Part shown: piece after piece, positions 1 through 7,214 of the stretch
Layout: each line of letters opens with the position of its first letter
How positions within the stretch are numbered: the first letter of the stretch is position 1
Assembly: GCF_000613185.1 (NCBI RefSeq)
Contig: NZ_CCBB010000003.1
Span: 744,001 to 808,000 of the forward strand
DNA from: Mycolicibacterium cosmeticum
GTDB lineage: Bacteria > Actinomycetota > Actinomycetes > Mycobacteriales > Mycobacteriaceae
DNA: 64,000 bases
Direction: 5' to 3'
Notes under the pieces: generated by a model
Database searches by the model: none
Told to the model about the DNA's origin: nothing
Seen by the model: the letters and a program-made list of their open reading frames with translations, nothing else
Position numbers and translations under genes: made by a program

Positions 1-725
1 CGCATCGTCGACTCCTGCGTCTCGCCGGCGGCATCGGTCGCTTCCTGTTCCTCTGCGCTGAGCACGCTGTTCTGCTTGATCGACGCCTCCTCCTCTGGCG
101 TGGGGTTGCGGTAGGCAAGCCACCACAGCGCGACCACGGCGACGCCGGTAACGCCCAGCACGACGAACATCCCGCGCCAGCCGAAGGCGATGATGAGGAA
201 TGTGAGCAGCGGCGGTGCGATGGCGTTGGCGATCTGTGATCCGGTGTTGACCACGGCGAGCGGGATGGACCGTTCGTCTTTGGCGTACCAGCGCTCCGCG
301 ACTTTGAGTCCCGATGTGAAGAACGGTGATTCGGCGATGCCCAACGCCACCCGTGCCGCGTACAGCGGGCCGAAACTCGAGGCCACCGCGGTCAGCATGG
401 TGACCGCGGACCAGGCCCCGGCCGCTGCGGCGTACATCTTCTTGGGGCCGAACTTGTCGACCAGGAAGCCGGCGGGCAGGTTGGCGATCGCGTAGGGCCA
501 GGAGAAGGCCGACAGCAGCAGGCCCATCTGAGTGTTGGACAGGCCGAGGTCACCGGCGATGGTCGTGTTGCCGACGCTCAGCGTGCTGCGGTCGAGGTAG
601 TTCACGATCCCGCCGAGCACCAGCAGCGCGACGAACATCCAGCGGAGTCGGTTGAGGGAGGCCGCTATGGTGCGGCGGGGCGTCTGGCCGGTGTGCCGGT
701 GAGAGGCCGTGGCTGGAGTGGTCAT
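1..725 (-). CDS. MFS transporter, sugar-acid (hexuronate/galactonate/glucarate) type, 3' end cut by window
   Basis: Integral membrane symporter of the anion:cation symporter (ACS) branch of the MFS, expected to import a sugar acid with protons. The 241 residues visible read without a stop from the ATG at 725. A basic N-terminus (MTTPATASHRHTGQTPRRT) precedes the first helix, followed by the family signature NYLDRSTLSV and then LLLSAFSWPYAIANLPAG and the loop-2 motif VDKFGPKK. About six helices are visible before the window ends in the central cytoplasmic loop. It lies 42 bp after the aldolase gene on the same strand, so the two probably form one operon for uptake and cleavage of a hexonate. 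The substrate (galactonate, glucarate or gluconate) cannot be decided here. Confidence 0.85.
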   Translation of the reverse strand, partial: MTTPATASHRHTGQTPRRTIAASLNRLRWMFVALLVLGGIVNYLDRSTLSVGNTTIAGDLGLSNTQMGLLLSAFSWPYAIANLPAGFLVDKFGPKKMYAAAAGAWSAVTMLTAVASSFGPLYAARVALGIAESPFFTSGLKVAERWYAKDERSIPLAVVNTGSQIANAIAPPLLTFLIIAFGWRGMFVVLGVTGVAVVALWWLAYRNPTPEEEASIKQNSVLSAEEQEATDAAGETQESTM

Positions 726-767
726 GCGGGCGTTCCTCGGGGTCGGTTGCTGGGTTGGGCGGGAGGG

Positions 768-1412
768 TCAGGCTCGAATGTCCGCGAGGAGGTCGAGGAA
801 TTCGGTTGCGGCCGTGCGGATTCGGTGTGCGTCCAGGTCTGGGCCACCGGCGCGGGCGATGTGGCCGGCGACGCCGACCGCTGCAGCGCCCGCAGCGAAC
901 CACTCGCCCACGTTGTCCGGGGTGACGCCGCCGGTCGGGCAGATCGGGATGTGCGGCAGGGGGGCGCGGAGGCTCGTCAGATAGGCCGGGCCGTGCAGCT
1001 CGGCGGGGAAGAGCTTCACCACATCGGCTCCGGCTCGGTGTGCCTGCACCACCTCGGTGGGAGTGAAGGCGCCACTGATGGCGGCGACATCGCGTGGCTT
1101 CGCGGTGGCGATCACGTCCGGGGCGACATGAGGAGTGACCAGGACGGTGGCCCCGGCGTCGAGGGCCTGTTCGGCGAGGTCGGCATCGAGAACCGAACCG
1201 GCGCCGACGCTGATCTCGTCGCCGTACTCCTTGCGCAAGCGGGAGATCGCCCCGAGGGCGTCGGGCACGGTCAGCGGGATCTCCAGGACCGTGAAACCGC
1301 CGGCGATTGCGGCGTGTGCAATGCGCTCGGCGCTGTCGGCCGTCCCGGTGCGAAGGATCAGGATGGCGCCCGTGCGTTCGAGCAGGGACAAGGTGCGCTG
1401 TGCTGTGATCAC
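768..1412 (-). CDS. eda: 2-dehydro-3-deoxy-phosphogluconate (KDPG) aldolase family
   Basis: Class I aldolase cleaving KDPG (or the galactonate analogue KDPGal) to pyruvate and glyceraldehyde-3-phosphate in the Entner-Doudoroff or De Ley-Doudoroff route. The 214-residue protein has the family's usual length. The Schiff-base lysine sits at K133 in VVKLFPAE and the acid/base glutamate at E44 in VLEIPLT, the same numbers as in the E. coli enzyme; GAGSV and PTGGV supply phosphate-binding loops. The reading frame is open well upstream, but that part would run through the divergent regulator, so the GTG at 1412 (VITAQRTL) is chosen. It precedes the sugar-acid transporter and is divergent from a DeoR-type gene. 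Distinguishing Eda from DgoA needs context beyond this window. Confidence 0.88.
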   Translation of the reverse strand: MITAQRTLSLLERTGAILILRTGTADSAERIAHAAIAGGFTVLEIPLTVPDALGAISRLRKEYGDEISVGAGSVLDADLAEQALDAGATVLVTPHVAPDVIATAKPRDVAAISGAFTPTEVVQAHRAGADVVKLFPAELHGPAYLTSLRAPLPHIPICPTGGVTPDNVGEWFAAGAAAVGVAGHIARAGGPDLDAHRIRTAATEFLDLLADIRA

Positions 1413-1433
1413 CGTCTCACCATACGACAAGAT

Positions 1434-1447
1434 TTCACAGATGTGAA
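1434..1447. promoter_or_regulatory. Perfect 14-bp palindrome between eda and the DeoR-type regulator (putative operator)
   Basis: TTCACA-GA-TGTGAA is an exact inverted repeat, centred 28 bp upstream of the aldolase start and about 110 bp upstream of the regulator. Partial copies of the half site (AAGTGAA, TTGTGAC) follow at about 1455-1470. Position and symmetry fit an operator for the adjacent DeoR/GlpR-like protein. This is inference from sequence only. Confidence 0.5.
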
Positions 1448-1550
1448 CAGAAGAAGTGAATTTTTGTGACACTGAGTGAGATGGGTGCGTCGCGCCGCCG
1501 AGGTGTGCTCGGCACCGGCACACTCGAAGCATCCGACGAGCGTCAGGTGA

Positions 1551-2330
1551 GTGATGATCCCCTTCCAGCGGCACAAAGCGCTGATGGAGTTGCTGCGAGT
1601 CCACGGTGTGCTGAGCACAAAGGTGCTGACGGACGAGCTCGGTGTGTCCCACATGACGGTTCGCCGCGACATCGCCCGGCTGGAGGCGGACGGACTCGTC
1701 GAATCGGTGGCCGGCGGTGTGCGTCTCGCCGATGCCGGTGATGGTCAGACGCCGACGGGACGGCGGCAACGCGCGGAATTGCAGATCGCCGCCAAGCAAG
1801 CGATAGCGTCCGAGGCCGCCACCCGGGTCGCCGACGGCGCGACGATCTTCATCGACGCCGGCACCACATGCGAGGCGCTCGTGCCGCATCTGGTCCGCAA
1901 GAGAAACCTCACCGTGGTCACCAACGATCTGTACTCGGCGGTGGCGTTACTGGAGCACCCGCAGATCGAAGCCGTCCATCTCGGTGGCGGCATCGACCCC
2001 GAAAGCGGCTCCACCACAGGGGCTTTGGCCACCAGGATGTTCGAGGTGCTGACTTTCGACCTGTGTCTTCTCAGCACGGGTGCATGGAGCCTGGACGGAG
2101 GGCTGACTGTGCGCCGCACCAGTCAACTGGCGCTCAAACAGGCCGCCATGGCGGTGAGCCGACGCAAAATCCTGCTCGCCGACGCGTCGAAATACGGTGC
2201 GACCGCGGCGTATCGCGTCATCGGCTTGGCCGAGCTCGATGAAGTGATCACCGACGCAGGCCTCGACGCCACCAGCGCGAAGCTTCTCGGAGATGCCGAT
2301 GTCGCGGTCTGTCTCGCAGGCGGGCGGTGA
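1551..2330 (+). CDS. DeoR/GlpR-family transcriptional regulator
   Basis: Sugar-responsive repressor of the DeoR family, 259 aa, close to the usual 250-260. The N-terminal winged helix-turn-helix (residues 7-60) carries VLSTKVLTDELGVSHMTVRRDIARLEADGLV, typical of the family. The C-terminal DeoRC effector domain (about 80-240) shows IFIDAGTTCEAL, VVTNDL and LLADASKYG, the ISOCOT-fold sugar-phosphate-binding signatures. Translation can start at GTG 1551 or ATG 1554; AGGTGA lies six bases upstream. It is divergent from the aldolase/transporter pair, with a palindrome in the shared control region, so it most likely controls that operon in response to a phosphorylated sugar acid. Confidence 0.88.
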   Translation: MMIPFQRHKALMELLRVHGVLSTKVLTDELGVSHMTVRRDIARLEADGLVESVAGGVRLADAGDGQTPTGRRQRAELQIAAKQAIASEAATRVADGATIFIDAGTTCEALVPHLVRKRNLTVVTNDLYSAVALLEHPQIEAVHLGGGIDPESGSTTGALATRMFEVLTFDLCLLSTGAWSLDGGLTVRRTSQLALKQAAMAVSRRKILLADASKYGATAAYRVIGLAELDEVITDAGLDATSAKLLGDADVAVCLAGGR

Positions 2331-2348
2331 AGCCGGCGGCCTGGCCGG

Positions 2349-3584
2349 TCATACCGACGGCACCGGGATGGTCGCCGTCACGGCGGTACCGGACCCCGGC
2401 CGGGACCTGATGTTGAGCCGCCCGCCCACGATCTCGGCGCGTTCGGCCATCGACAGCAGGCCGTAGCCGCCCATCTCGTCGCTGCCCAACGGGTTCTCGA
2501 AGGTGTCGAAACCGACGCCGTCGTCCACGATCTCGAGACGCGCGGTGTCGTCCTGCACCCCGAAACTCAGCCGAGCCGTACTGGCCTGCGCGTGTTTGAC
2601 GACGTTCTGCAGGCATTCCTGGGCGATCCGGTACAGCGCCACCTCGATGTGGTCGGGCAGCCGCTCGTCGGCCAGATCCAGCTCCAGGCGCAGCTGGGGG
2701 ACCGAGCGCGCCAGACTGGCCAACCCGCCGGCCAACCCGAGATCGTCGAGCACCGGTGGCCGCAGCCCGCCGATCGCCGCCCGCGCCTCCTGCAGGGTCA
2801 GGTCGACCAGTTCGCGGGCCCGGCCCAATTGATCGCCCGCCCTGGACAGTTCGGCGGGACTTTCGGTCACCGTGCGGGTCGCGGCATCCAGCCAGTACGA
2901 CAGGGTGATCAGCCGTTGCGAGATACCGTCGTGGATATCGCCGGCCAGCCGCCTGCGCTCGATCTCCTGGGCCTGGATCACCTGTTCGACGAAGTTCTCG
3001 TGCGCCCGTTCGCGGGCCACCAACTGCCGGTGCAACCGGGCCTGATGCATGGCGCCCGCGATCAGCCTGCCGATGACCAGGAGCAGTTCCACGTCGCGGG
3101 CACCGAACTCGCGCCGGGCCACGGTGTGCACATTGAGCACCCCGACCAATCCGCCAGGATCGGTTTCCATCGGCACCGAGACCATCGAGGTGAAATCGGA
3201 GCCACGCAGCGTCTCGAACGGCCGGTAGCGTGGATCGGCTTCCTTGTCGGCGATGATCACCACGGGCTCGCGCTGGCTGGCCACCCAGCCGGACACGCCT
3301 TCGCCCAGCGGCAGCCGGATCTTGCCGACCTCGCTGTCGAACGGCGGCGTCGCCCCGGCAAGTGTCAGGGACCGTTCGGTGTCGTCGAGCACGTGCACGA
3401 AGCACACGTCGGCGCCGGTGGCCGCGGTGATCATCCGGGCCGCCGCGGCGGCCAGTGGTTCCACGCCCGGCCCGCTGGACGCGGCCTGGATGAGTTCGCG
3501 CAGCAGGGTCAGCTCGCCATCGGCGGTCAGGACGTTGCGGTCGGCCGGCGCGGGCCGGCCGGGGGCAGCGTCGGCGTCGCTCAT
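2349..3584 (-). CDS. GAF-domain sensor histidine kinase (NarL/UhpB type)
   Basis: Cytoplasmic histidine kinase of 411 aa partnered with the response regulator directly upstream; their ends overlap as ATGA. A GAF domain occupies about residues 30-185. HisKA_3 follows with IERRRLAGDIHDGISQRL, where H218 is the predicted phosphorylated histidine. The HATPase_c domain covers about 305-408 with N-box QECLQNVVKHA, G1 box DDGVGFD and a G2-like GGYGLLSMAERAE. No transmembrane helix is visible, so the signal should be intracellular, perhaps a small molecule, gas or redox change bound by GAF. I see nothing in the GAF domain that identifies a haem or iron-sulfur ligand. Confidence 0.88.
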   Translation of the reverse strand: MSDADAAPGRPAPADRNVLTADGELTLLRELIQAASSGPGVEPLAAAAARMITAATGADVCFVHVLDDTERSLTLAGATPPFDSEVGKIRLPLGEGVSGWVASQREPVVIIADKEADPRYRPFETLRGSDFTSMVSVPMETDPGGLVGVLNVHTVARREFGARDVELLLVIGRLIAGAMHQARLHRQLVARERAHENFVEQVIQAQEIERRRLAGDIHDGISQRLITLSYWLDAATRTVTESPAELSRAGDQLGRARELVDLTLQEARAAIGGLRPPVLDDLGLAGGLASLARSVPQLRLELDLADERLPDHIEVALYRIAQECLQNVVKHAQASTARLSFGVQDDTARLEIVDDGVGFDTFENPLGSDEMGGYGLLSMAERAEIVGGRLNIRSRPGSGTAVTATIPVPSV

Positions 3585-4285
3585 CGGTAGATCCCCTCGC
3601 GCAGCGCCGTGGCGACGGCGCCGGTGCGGTCGGTGACGCCGAGCTTGCGGTAGATGGAACTGAGGTGACTCTTCACCGTCTCGTCCCCGATCACCAGCTT
3701 GGTGGCGATCCCGCGGTTGGACAGCCCGTTGACCACATACGACAGGATCTCGCTCTCCCGCTGGGTGAGGCCCTGGCGGGCGCCCGGCCAGAATTCGTCG
3801 CGCTGCAGGCGCGCGGCGGTGTCCGCGGCCCGGGCGGCCATCCCGGGATCCAGCGCGGTCTGCCCCAGATGCACGAATTCCAGCTGCCGGACCAGTTCGT
3901 CGCTGCCGATGCTCTTGAGCAGGTAACCCGATGCGCCCACCCGCAGCGCCTGGAACAGGTACTGCTCGTCGTCGTACACCGACAGCATGACGACCTTGCG
4001 GTTCGGGTCACGGGCACGCAGTTGCAGGCACAGATCCAGCCCGCTGGAGCCCTGCATCCGGACGTCGCAGAGCACGATGTCGGGGTCGAGGTCGTCGACG
4101 ACGGCCAGCGCACGGTCGGTGCCGACGGCTTGGCCGACCACCTGCACCCGGTCACCGAAGGCAGCGAGCATCGCCTTGAGCCCCTCGATCACCATCTCGT
4201 GGTCGTCGACCAGGACCAGGCGCAAGGGGATGCGCGATCCGCTCTCGGGCGCCGGCTGGCTTGCCATGGCGATCATTGTCCGCAA
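3581..4285 (-). CDS. LuxR/NarL-family response regulator
   Basis: DNA-binding response regulator of 234 aa, cognate to the GAF kinase whose start codon overlaps its stop. The receiver (about 20-140) has the acidic pair DDH at 27-29, the phospho-acceptor D74 in VLCDVRM, T/S-switch region MLSVYDD and K124 in YLLKS. The C-terminal LuxR helix-turn-helix (about 170-232) carries LTQRESEILSYVVNGLSNRGIA and DETVKSHLSSIYRKLG. Three starts are possible: TTG 4285, ATG 4276, ATG 4267. Only the TTG has a well-spaced Shine-Dalgarno (GGGAGG, five bases upstream), so it is used. A strong dyad covers the leader just upstream. Confidence 0.88.
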   Translation of the reverse strand: MRTMIAMASQPAPESGSRIPLRLVLVDDHEMVIEGLKAMLAAFGDRVQVVGQAVGTDRALAVVDDLDPDIVLCDVRMQGSSGLDLCLQLRARDPNRKVVMLSVYDDEQYLFQALRVGASGYLLKSIGSDELVRQLEFVHLGQTALDPGMAARAADTAARLQRDEFWPGARQGLTQRESEILSYVVNGLSNRGIATKLVIGDETVKSHLSSIYRKLGVTDRTGAVATALREGIYR

Positions 4286-4288
4286 GTT

Positions 4289-4319
4289 GGCCTCCCAAAT
4301 CCCCCCTTTGGGGGAGGCC
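4289..4319. repeat. GC-rich dyad between divergent response regulator and HAD gene
   Basis: GGCCTCCC (4289-4296) is the exact reverse complement of GGGAGGCC (4312-4319). The inner bases CCCAAA/TTTGGG can pair instead, so two alternative stems exist. The dyad contains the Shine-Dalgarno of the response regulator on the minus strand, so it could act as a protein-binding operator or as an RNA structure hiding that ribosome site. Confidence 0.4.
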
Positions 4320-4351
4320 GAGGAGGTGTGACGTGGGCCACGCTGTCAGGC

Positions 4352-5116
4352 ATGCGGGGCGACACACCTGTGCGATGTTTCTGGTGGGATGCCGGGCGGC
4401 CCGCGGGGGCCGTCGTCGAGGAGCTGCGGGCCGTCATCTTCGACGTGGACGGCGCGCTGGGGGATATCGAGCGGGACGGCCAGCGCCGCGCGTTCAACGC
4501 GGCCTTTGCCGAGCACGGCTTCGATATCAGCTGGTCGGTGGCCGAGTACGGCAGGCTGGTCCGGATCGGCGACGAGCGCCGTCGCATCGCCTCGGCCCTG
4601 CGCCGGCGCGGGTACGGGCGGATCAGCCCGGAGATCGCGAGCTATATCCAGCACACCAAGAACGACATCTTCGTCGAGTGGGTGCTCGACGGCGACGTGA
4701 CACCGCGTGCGGGGCTGGTCGATCTGGCGAACCGCCTGTATGCCGCCGGCATCTCGATCGCGGCGATCAGCGCCGGATCTCCGGTGTGGGTGGAACCCCT
4801 GGTGCGGCAGCTGATCGGGGAGGGGATCGCCGAGGTCATCGTCACCCCGGACGACCTGTCGCCGGCCCGCGAACCGGATCTGCACGGGCACGCGCTGTGG
4901 GAATTGGGCATCGGTGCGGAGTGCGCGCTGGCGGTGACCGGATCGGCGCACGGGCTGCGCGCGGCGACCGCCGCCAAGCTCGCCACCGTGGTCGTCCCGA
5001 CGGCCTACACCGCCGGCCAGGACTTCACCGGCGCCGCTGCCGTCCGTGCCGATTACGCGGGGTGGACGGTCGACGGTTGTGTGCGGCAGCACCGGCACTG
5101 GTGGATGTGCCGTTAG
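4352..5116 (+). CDS. HAD-superfamily (CbbY/beta-phosphoglucomutase-like) protein with degraded catalytic motifs
   Basis: About 254 aa, resembling CbbY/Gph-type haloacid dehalogenase phosphatases. Motif I is present as VIFDVDGALGDIERDG (nucleophile D31 and acid D33), but the usual Thr after DVDG is Ala. Motif II may be ISAGS. Motif III lysine appears replaced in REPDLHGHALWELG, and motif IV, normally an ED-S pair before GLRAA, reads VTGSAHGLRAA, losing the metal-binding acid. It may therefore be inactive or altered as an enzyme. The start is uncertain: ATG 4352, GTG 4328 or GTG 4370; AGGAGG at 4321-4326 is badly spaced for all. It converges on mmsB with a 4-bp overlap of the ends. Confidence 0.6.
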   Translation: MRGDTPVRCFWWDAGRPAGAVVEELRAVIFDVDGALGDIERDGQRRAFNAAFAEHGFDISWSVAEYGRLVRIGDERRRIASALRRRGYGRISPEIASYIQHTKNDIFVEWVLDGDVTPRAGLVDLANRLYAAGISIAAISAGSPVWVEPLVRQLIGEGIAEVIVTPDDLSPAREPDLHGHALWELGIGAECALAVTGSAHGLRAATAAKLATVVVPTAYTAGQDFTGAAAVRADYAGWTVDGCVRQHRHWWMCR

Positions 5117-5988
5117 CCTTCGCGCAGCAATTCGATGACAGCGCTGAAGTCCTTGTCGGCGTGCTCGGCGGCGAACTTGCTGTAGATCTCGGCGGCGTGC
5201 GTGCCCAGCGGCGCCGTGGCGCCGGTGGAGGCGACCGCGGCCATCGCCAATCCGAGGTCCTTGGTCATCAGGGCGGTGGCGAAGCCCGGCTTGAAGTCGT
5301 TGTTGGCCGGTGACGTCGGAACCGGTCCCGGAACGGGGCAGTTCACCTGCACGGCCCAGCAGTTGCCGGTGGCGCCGGTGATGACGTCGTAGAGCGACTG
5401 CTTGTCCAGGCCGAGTTTCTCGGCCAGTACGAATGCCTCGCCGACGGCGATCTGCTGCACCGCCAGCACCATGTTGTTGCACACCTTGGCGGCCTGCCCG
5501 GCACCGGAGTCGCCGCAGTGGATGATCTTGCCCGCCATCGGTTCCAGCACGGGGCGGCCGCGTTCCACCGCTTCGGCGGCACCGCCGACCATGAAGGCCA
5601 GCGTCCCGGCCGCCGCACCCTTGACGCCGCCGGACACCGGTGCGTCCAGCTGGGCGTAGCCGTGTTCGGCCGCGAGCTTGTTGACCTCTCGGGCGTCGTC
5701 GACGGAGATGGTCGAGCTGTCGATGAACAGCGCGCCCGCGGACGCGGCCGGCAGCACCTCGGCGTAACAGCTCTTCACCAACGCGCCGTTGGGCAGCATG
5801 GTGATCACCACGTCGGCCCCGGCCACCGCTTCGGCCCCGGACTGCAAGACGGTGACGCCGTTGGCCTTTGCCGCCTCGATGGCGGCCGGAACCGGATCGA
5901 ACCCGCGGACGGTGTGCCCCGCGGCCACCAGGTTGGCGGCCATCGGGCCGCCCATATGGCCGAGTCCCAGGAAAGCGATGGTGCTCAT
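5113..5988 (-). CDS. mmsB: 3-hydroxyisobutyrate dehydrogenase
   Basis: NAD-dependent oxidation of 3-hydroxyisobutyrate to methylmalonate semialdehyde in valine breakdown. The 291-residue protein has the beta-hydroxyacid dehydrogenase order: Rossmann motif GLGHMG at 8-13, substrate loop DAPVSGG at 115-121, catalytic K168 in GAGQAAKVCNNM, and an all-helical C-terminal domain. It is last in the operon mmsA-fadE9-mmsB, the same content and order as the M. tuberculosis Rv0753c-Rv0751c group. A 21-bp gap separates it from fadE9. The insertion NCPVPGPVPTSPANNDF around residues 220-236 is the substrate-side loop of this family. Confidence 0.93.
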   Translation of the reverse strand: MSTIAFLGLGHMGGPMAANLVAAGHTVRGFDPVPAAIEAAKANGVTVLQSGAEAVAGADVVITMLPNGALVKSCYAEVLPAASAGALFIDSSTISVDDAREVNKLAAEHGYAQLDAPVSGGVKGAAAGTLAFMVGGAAEAVERGRPVLEPMAGKIIHCGDSGAGQAAKVCNNMVLAVQQIAVGEAFVLAEKLGLDKQSLYDVITGATGNCWAVQVNCPVPGPVPTSPANNDFKPGFATALMTKDLGLAMAAVASTGATAPLGTHAAEIYSKFAAEHADKDFSAVIELLREG

Positions 5989-6009
5989 TGGCGAATCCTC
6001 TCTAGACCT

Positions 6010-7182
6010 CTAAGCCGAGGCCTGTGCGGCGGCCGCGCGCCCGATGACCACGCGCATGATTTCGTTGGTTCCCTCGAGGATGCGATGCACGCGCAGATCC
6101 CGGACGATTTTCTCCAGACCGTATTCGCGCAGATACCCGTATCCGCCGTGCAGTTGCAGTGCCTGATCGGCCACGTCGAAGCAGGAATCGGTGACGTACC
6201 GTTTGGCCATGGCGCACAACGTCACCTTGTTCGGGTGGTTGTTGTCCAGTGCGATTGCGGCGCGCCACAACATGTTCCGGGATGTCTCAAGTGCGGTGGC
6301 CATATCGGCCAGCGCGAACCGGATGGTGGGTTCGTCGAGCAGGGCGGTGCCGAAGGCCTGCCGGTCGGCGAGATAGCCGACGGTCTTGTCGTGGGCGGCC
6401 TGCGCCCCGCCCAACGAGCACGCGGCGATGTTGAGCCGGCCGCCGTTGAGACCGTTCATCGCGATCCCGAAGCCGGTGCCCTCCGAGCCGCCGAGCAAGG
6501 CGTCGGCCGGAACCCGCACACCGTCGAAGATGACCTGCGCGGTGGGTTGGGCGTTCCAGCCCATCTTCGTCTCGTTGGCACCGAAGCTGAGCCCCGCGGA
6601 GCCTTTTTCGACGACGAACGCCGAGATGCCCTTGGGGCCCGGTGTGGTTTCGGGGTCCCCGGTCCTGGCCATCACCACGTACACATCCGAGGCGCCGGCA
6701 CCGGAGATGAACTGCTTCACCCCGTCGAGGACGTAATCCGATCCGTCCCGGACGGCCTTGGTGCGCAAGGCCGCCGCATCCGAGCCGGCGCCCGGTTCGG
6801 TCAGGCAGTAGCTGGCGATCGAGCTCATCGACGCCAGCCGCGGCACCCAGGTCTTGCGTTGCTCGTCGGTTCCGTAGGTGTCGATCATCCACGCGCACAT
6901 GTTGTGGATGGACAGGAACGCCGCGATGGTGGGATCGGCCGCGGCCAGTGCCTCGAAGATGCGCACCGCATCGAGGCGCCGCAACCCGCTGCCGCCGGCG
7001 TCCTCGTTGCAGTAGATGGCCGCCATCCCGAGTTCGGCGGCCTCGCGCAGCACATCGGTGGGAAAGTGGTGGGTTTCGTCCCACTCCAGCGCATGTGGTG
7101 CGATGCGCTTCTCGGCGAACGCGGCCGCCGTCTCGGCGATCACGCGTTCGTCGTCATCGAGGTCGTACAGGTCCACCGTCAT
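6010..7182 (-). CDS. fadE9: Acyl-CoA dehydrogenase (isobutyryl-CoA dehydrogenase type)
   Basis: FAD enzyme that dehydrogenates isobutyryl-CoA to methacrylyl-CoA in valine catabolism, inferred from its place between mmsA and mmsB. The 390-residue protein has all three acyl-CoA dehydrogenase domains: the N-terminal helical domain, the middle beta domain with SYCLTEPGAGSDAA and QFISGAG, and the C-terminal helical domain with LHGGYGYLREY and HRILEGTNEIMR. The catalytic base should be E370 of LEGTNE. ATG 7182 is chosen because GAGGAG lies three bases upstream; an in-frame TTG lies at 7197. The stop is 21 bp before mmsB, supporting co-transcription. Confidence 0.92.
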   Translation of the reverse strand: MTVDLYDLDDDERVIAETAAAFAEKRIAPHALEWDETHHFPTDVLREAAELGMAAIYCNEDAGGSGLRRLDAVRIFEALAAADPTIAAFLSIHNMCAWMIDTYGTDEQRKTWVPRLASMSSIASYCLTEPGAGSDAAALRTKAVRDGSDYVLDGVKQFISGAGASDVYVVMARTGDPETTPGPKGISAFVVEKGSAGLSFGANETKMGWNAQPTAQVIFDGVRVPADALLGGSEGTGFGIAMNGLNGGRLNIAACSLGGAQAAHDKTVGYLADRQAFGTALLDEPTIRFALADMATALETSRNMLWRAAIALDNNHPNKVTLCAMAKRYVTDSCFDVADQALQLHGGYGYLREYGLEKIVRDLRVHRILEGTNEIMRVVIGRAAAAQASA

Positions 7183-7214
7183 CTTCTCCTCGCGCAAGCG
7201 CTCATCCGCGCGAG

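Noticed and set aside
1413..1889. Apparent N-terminal extension of the KDPG aldolase
   Set aside because: It runs through the promoter and the DeoR gene; the family N-terminus begins at 1412.
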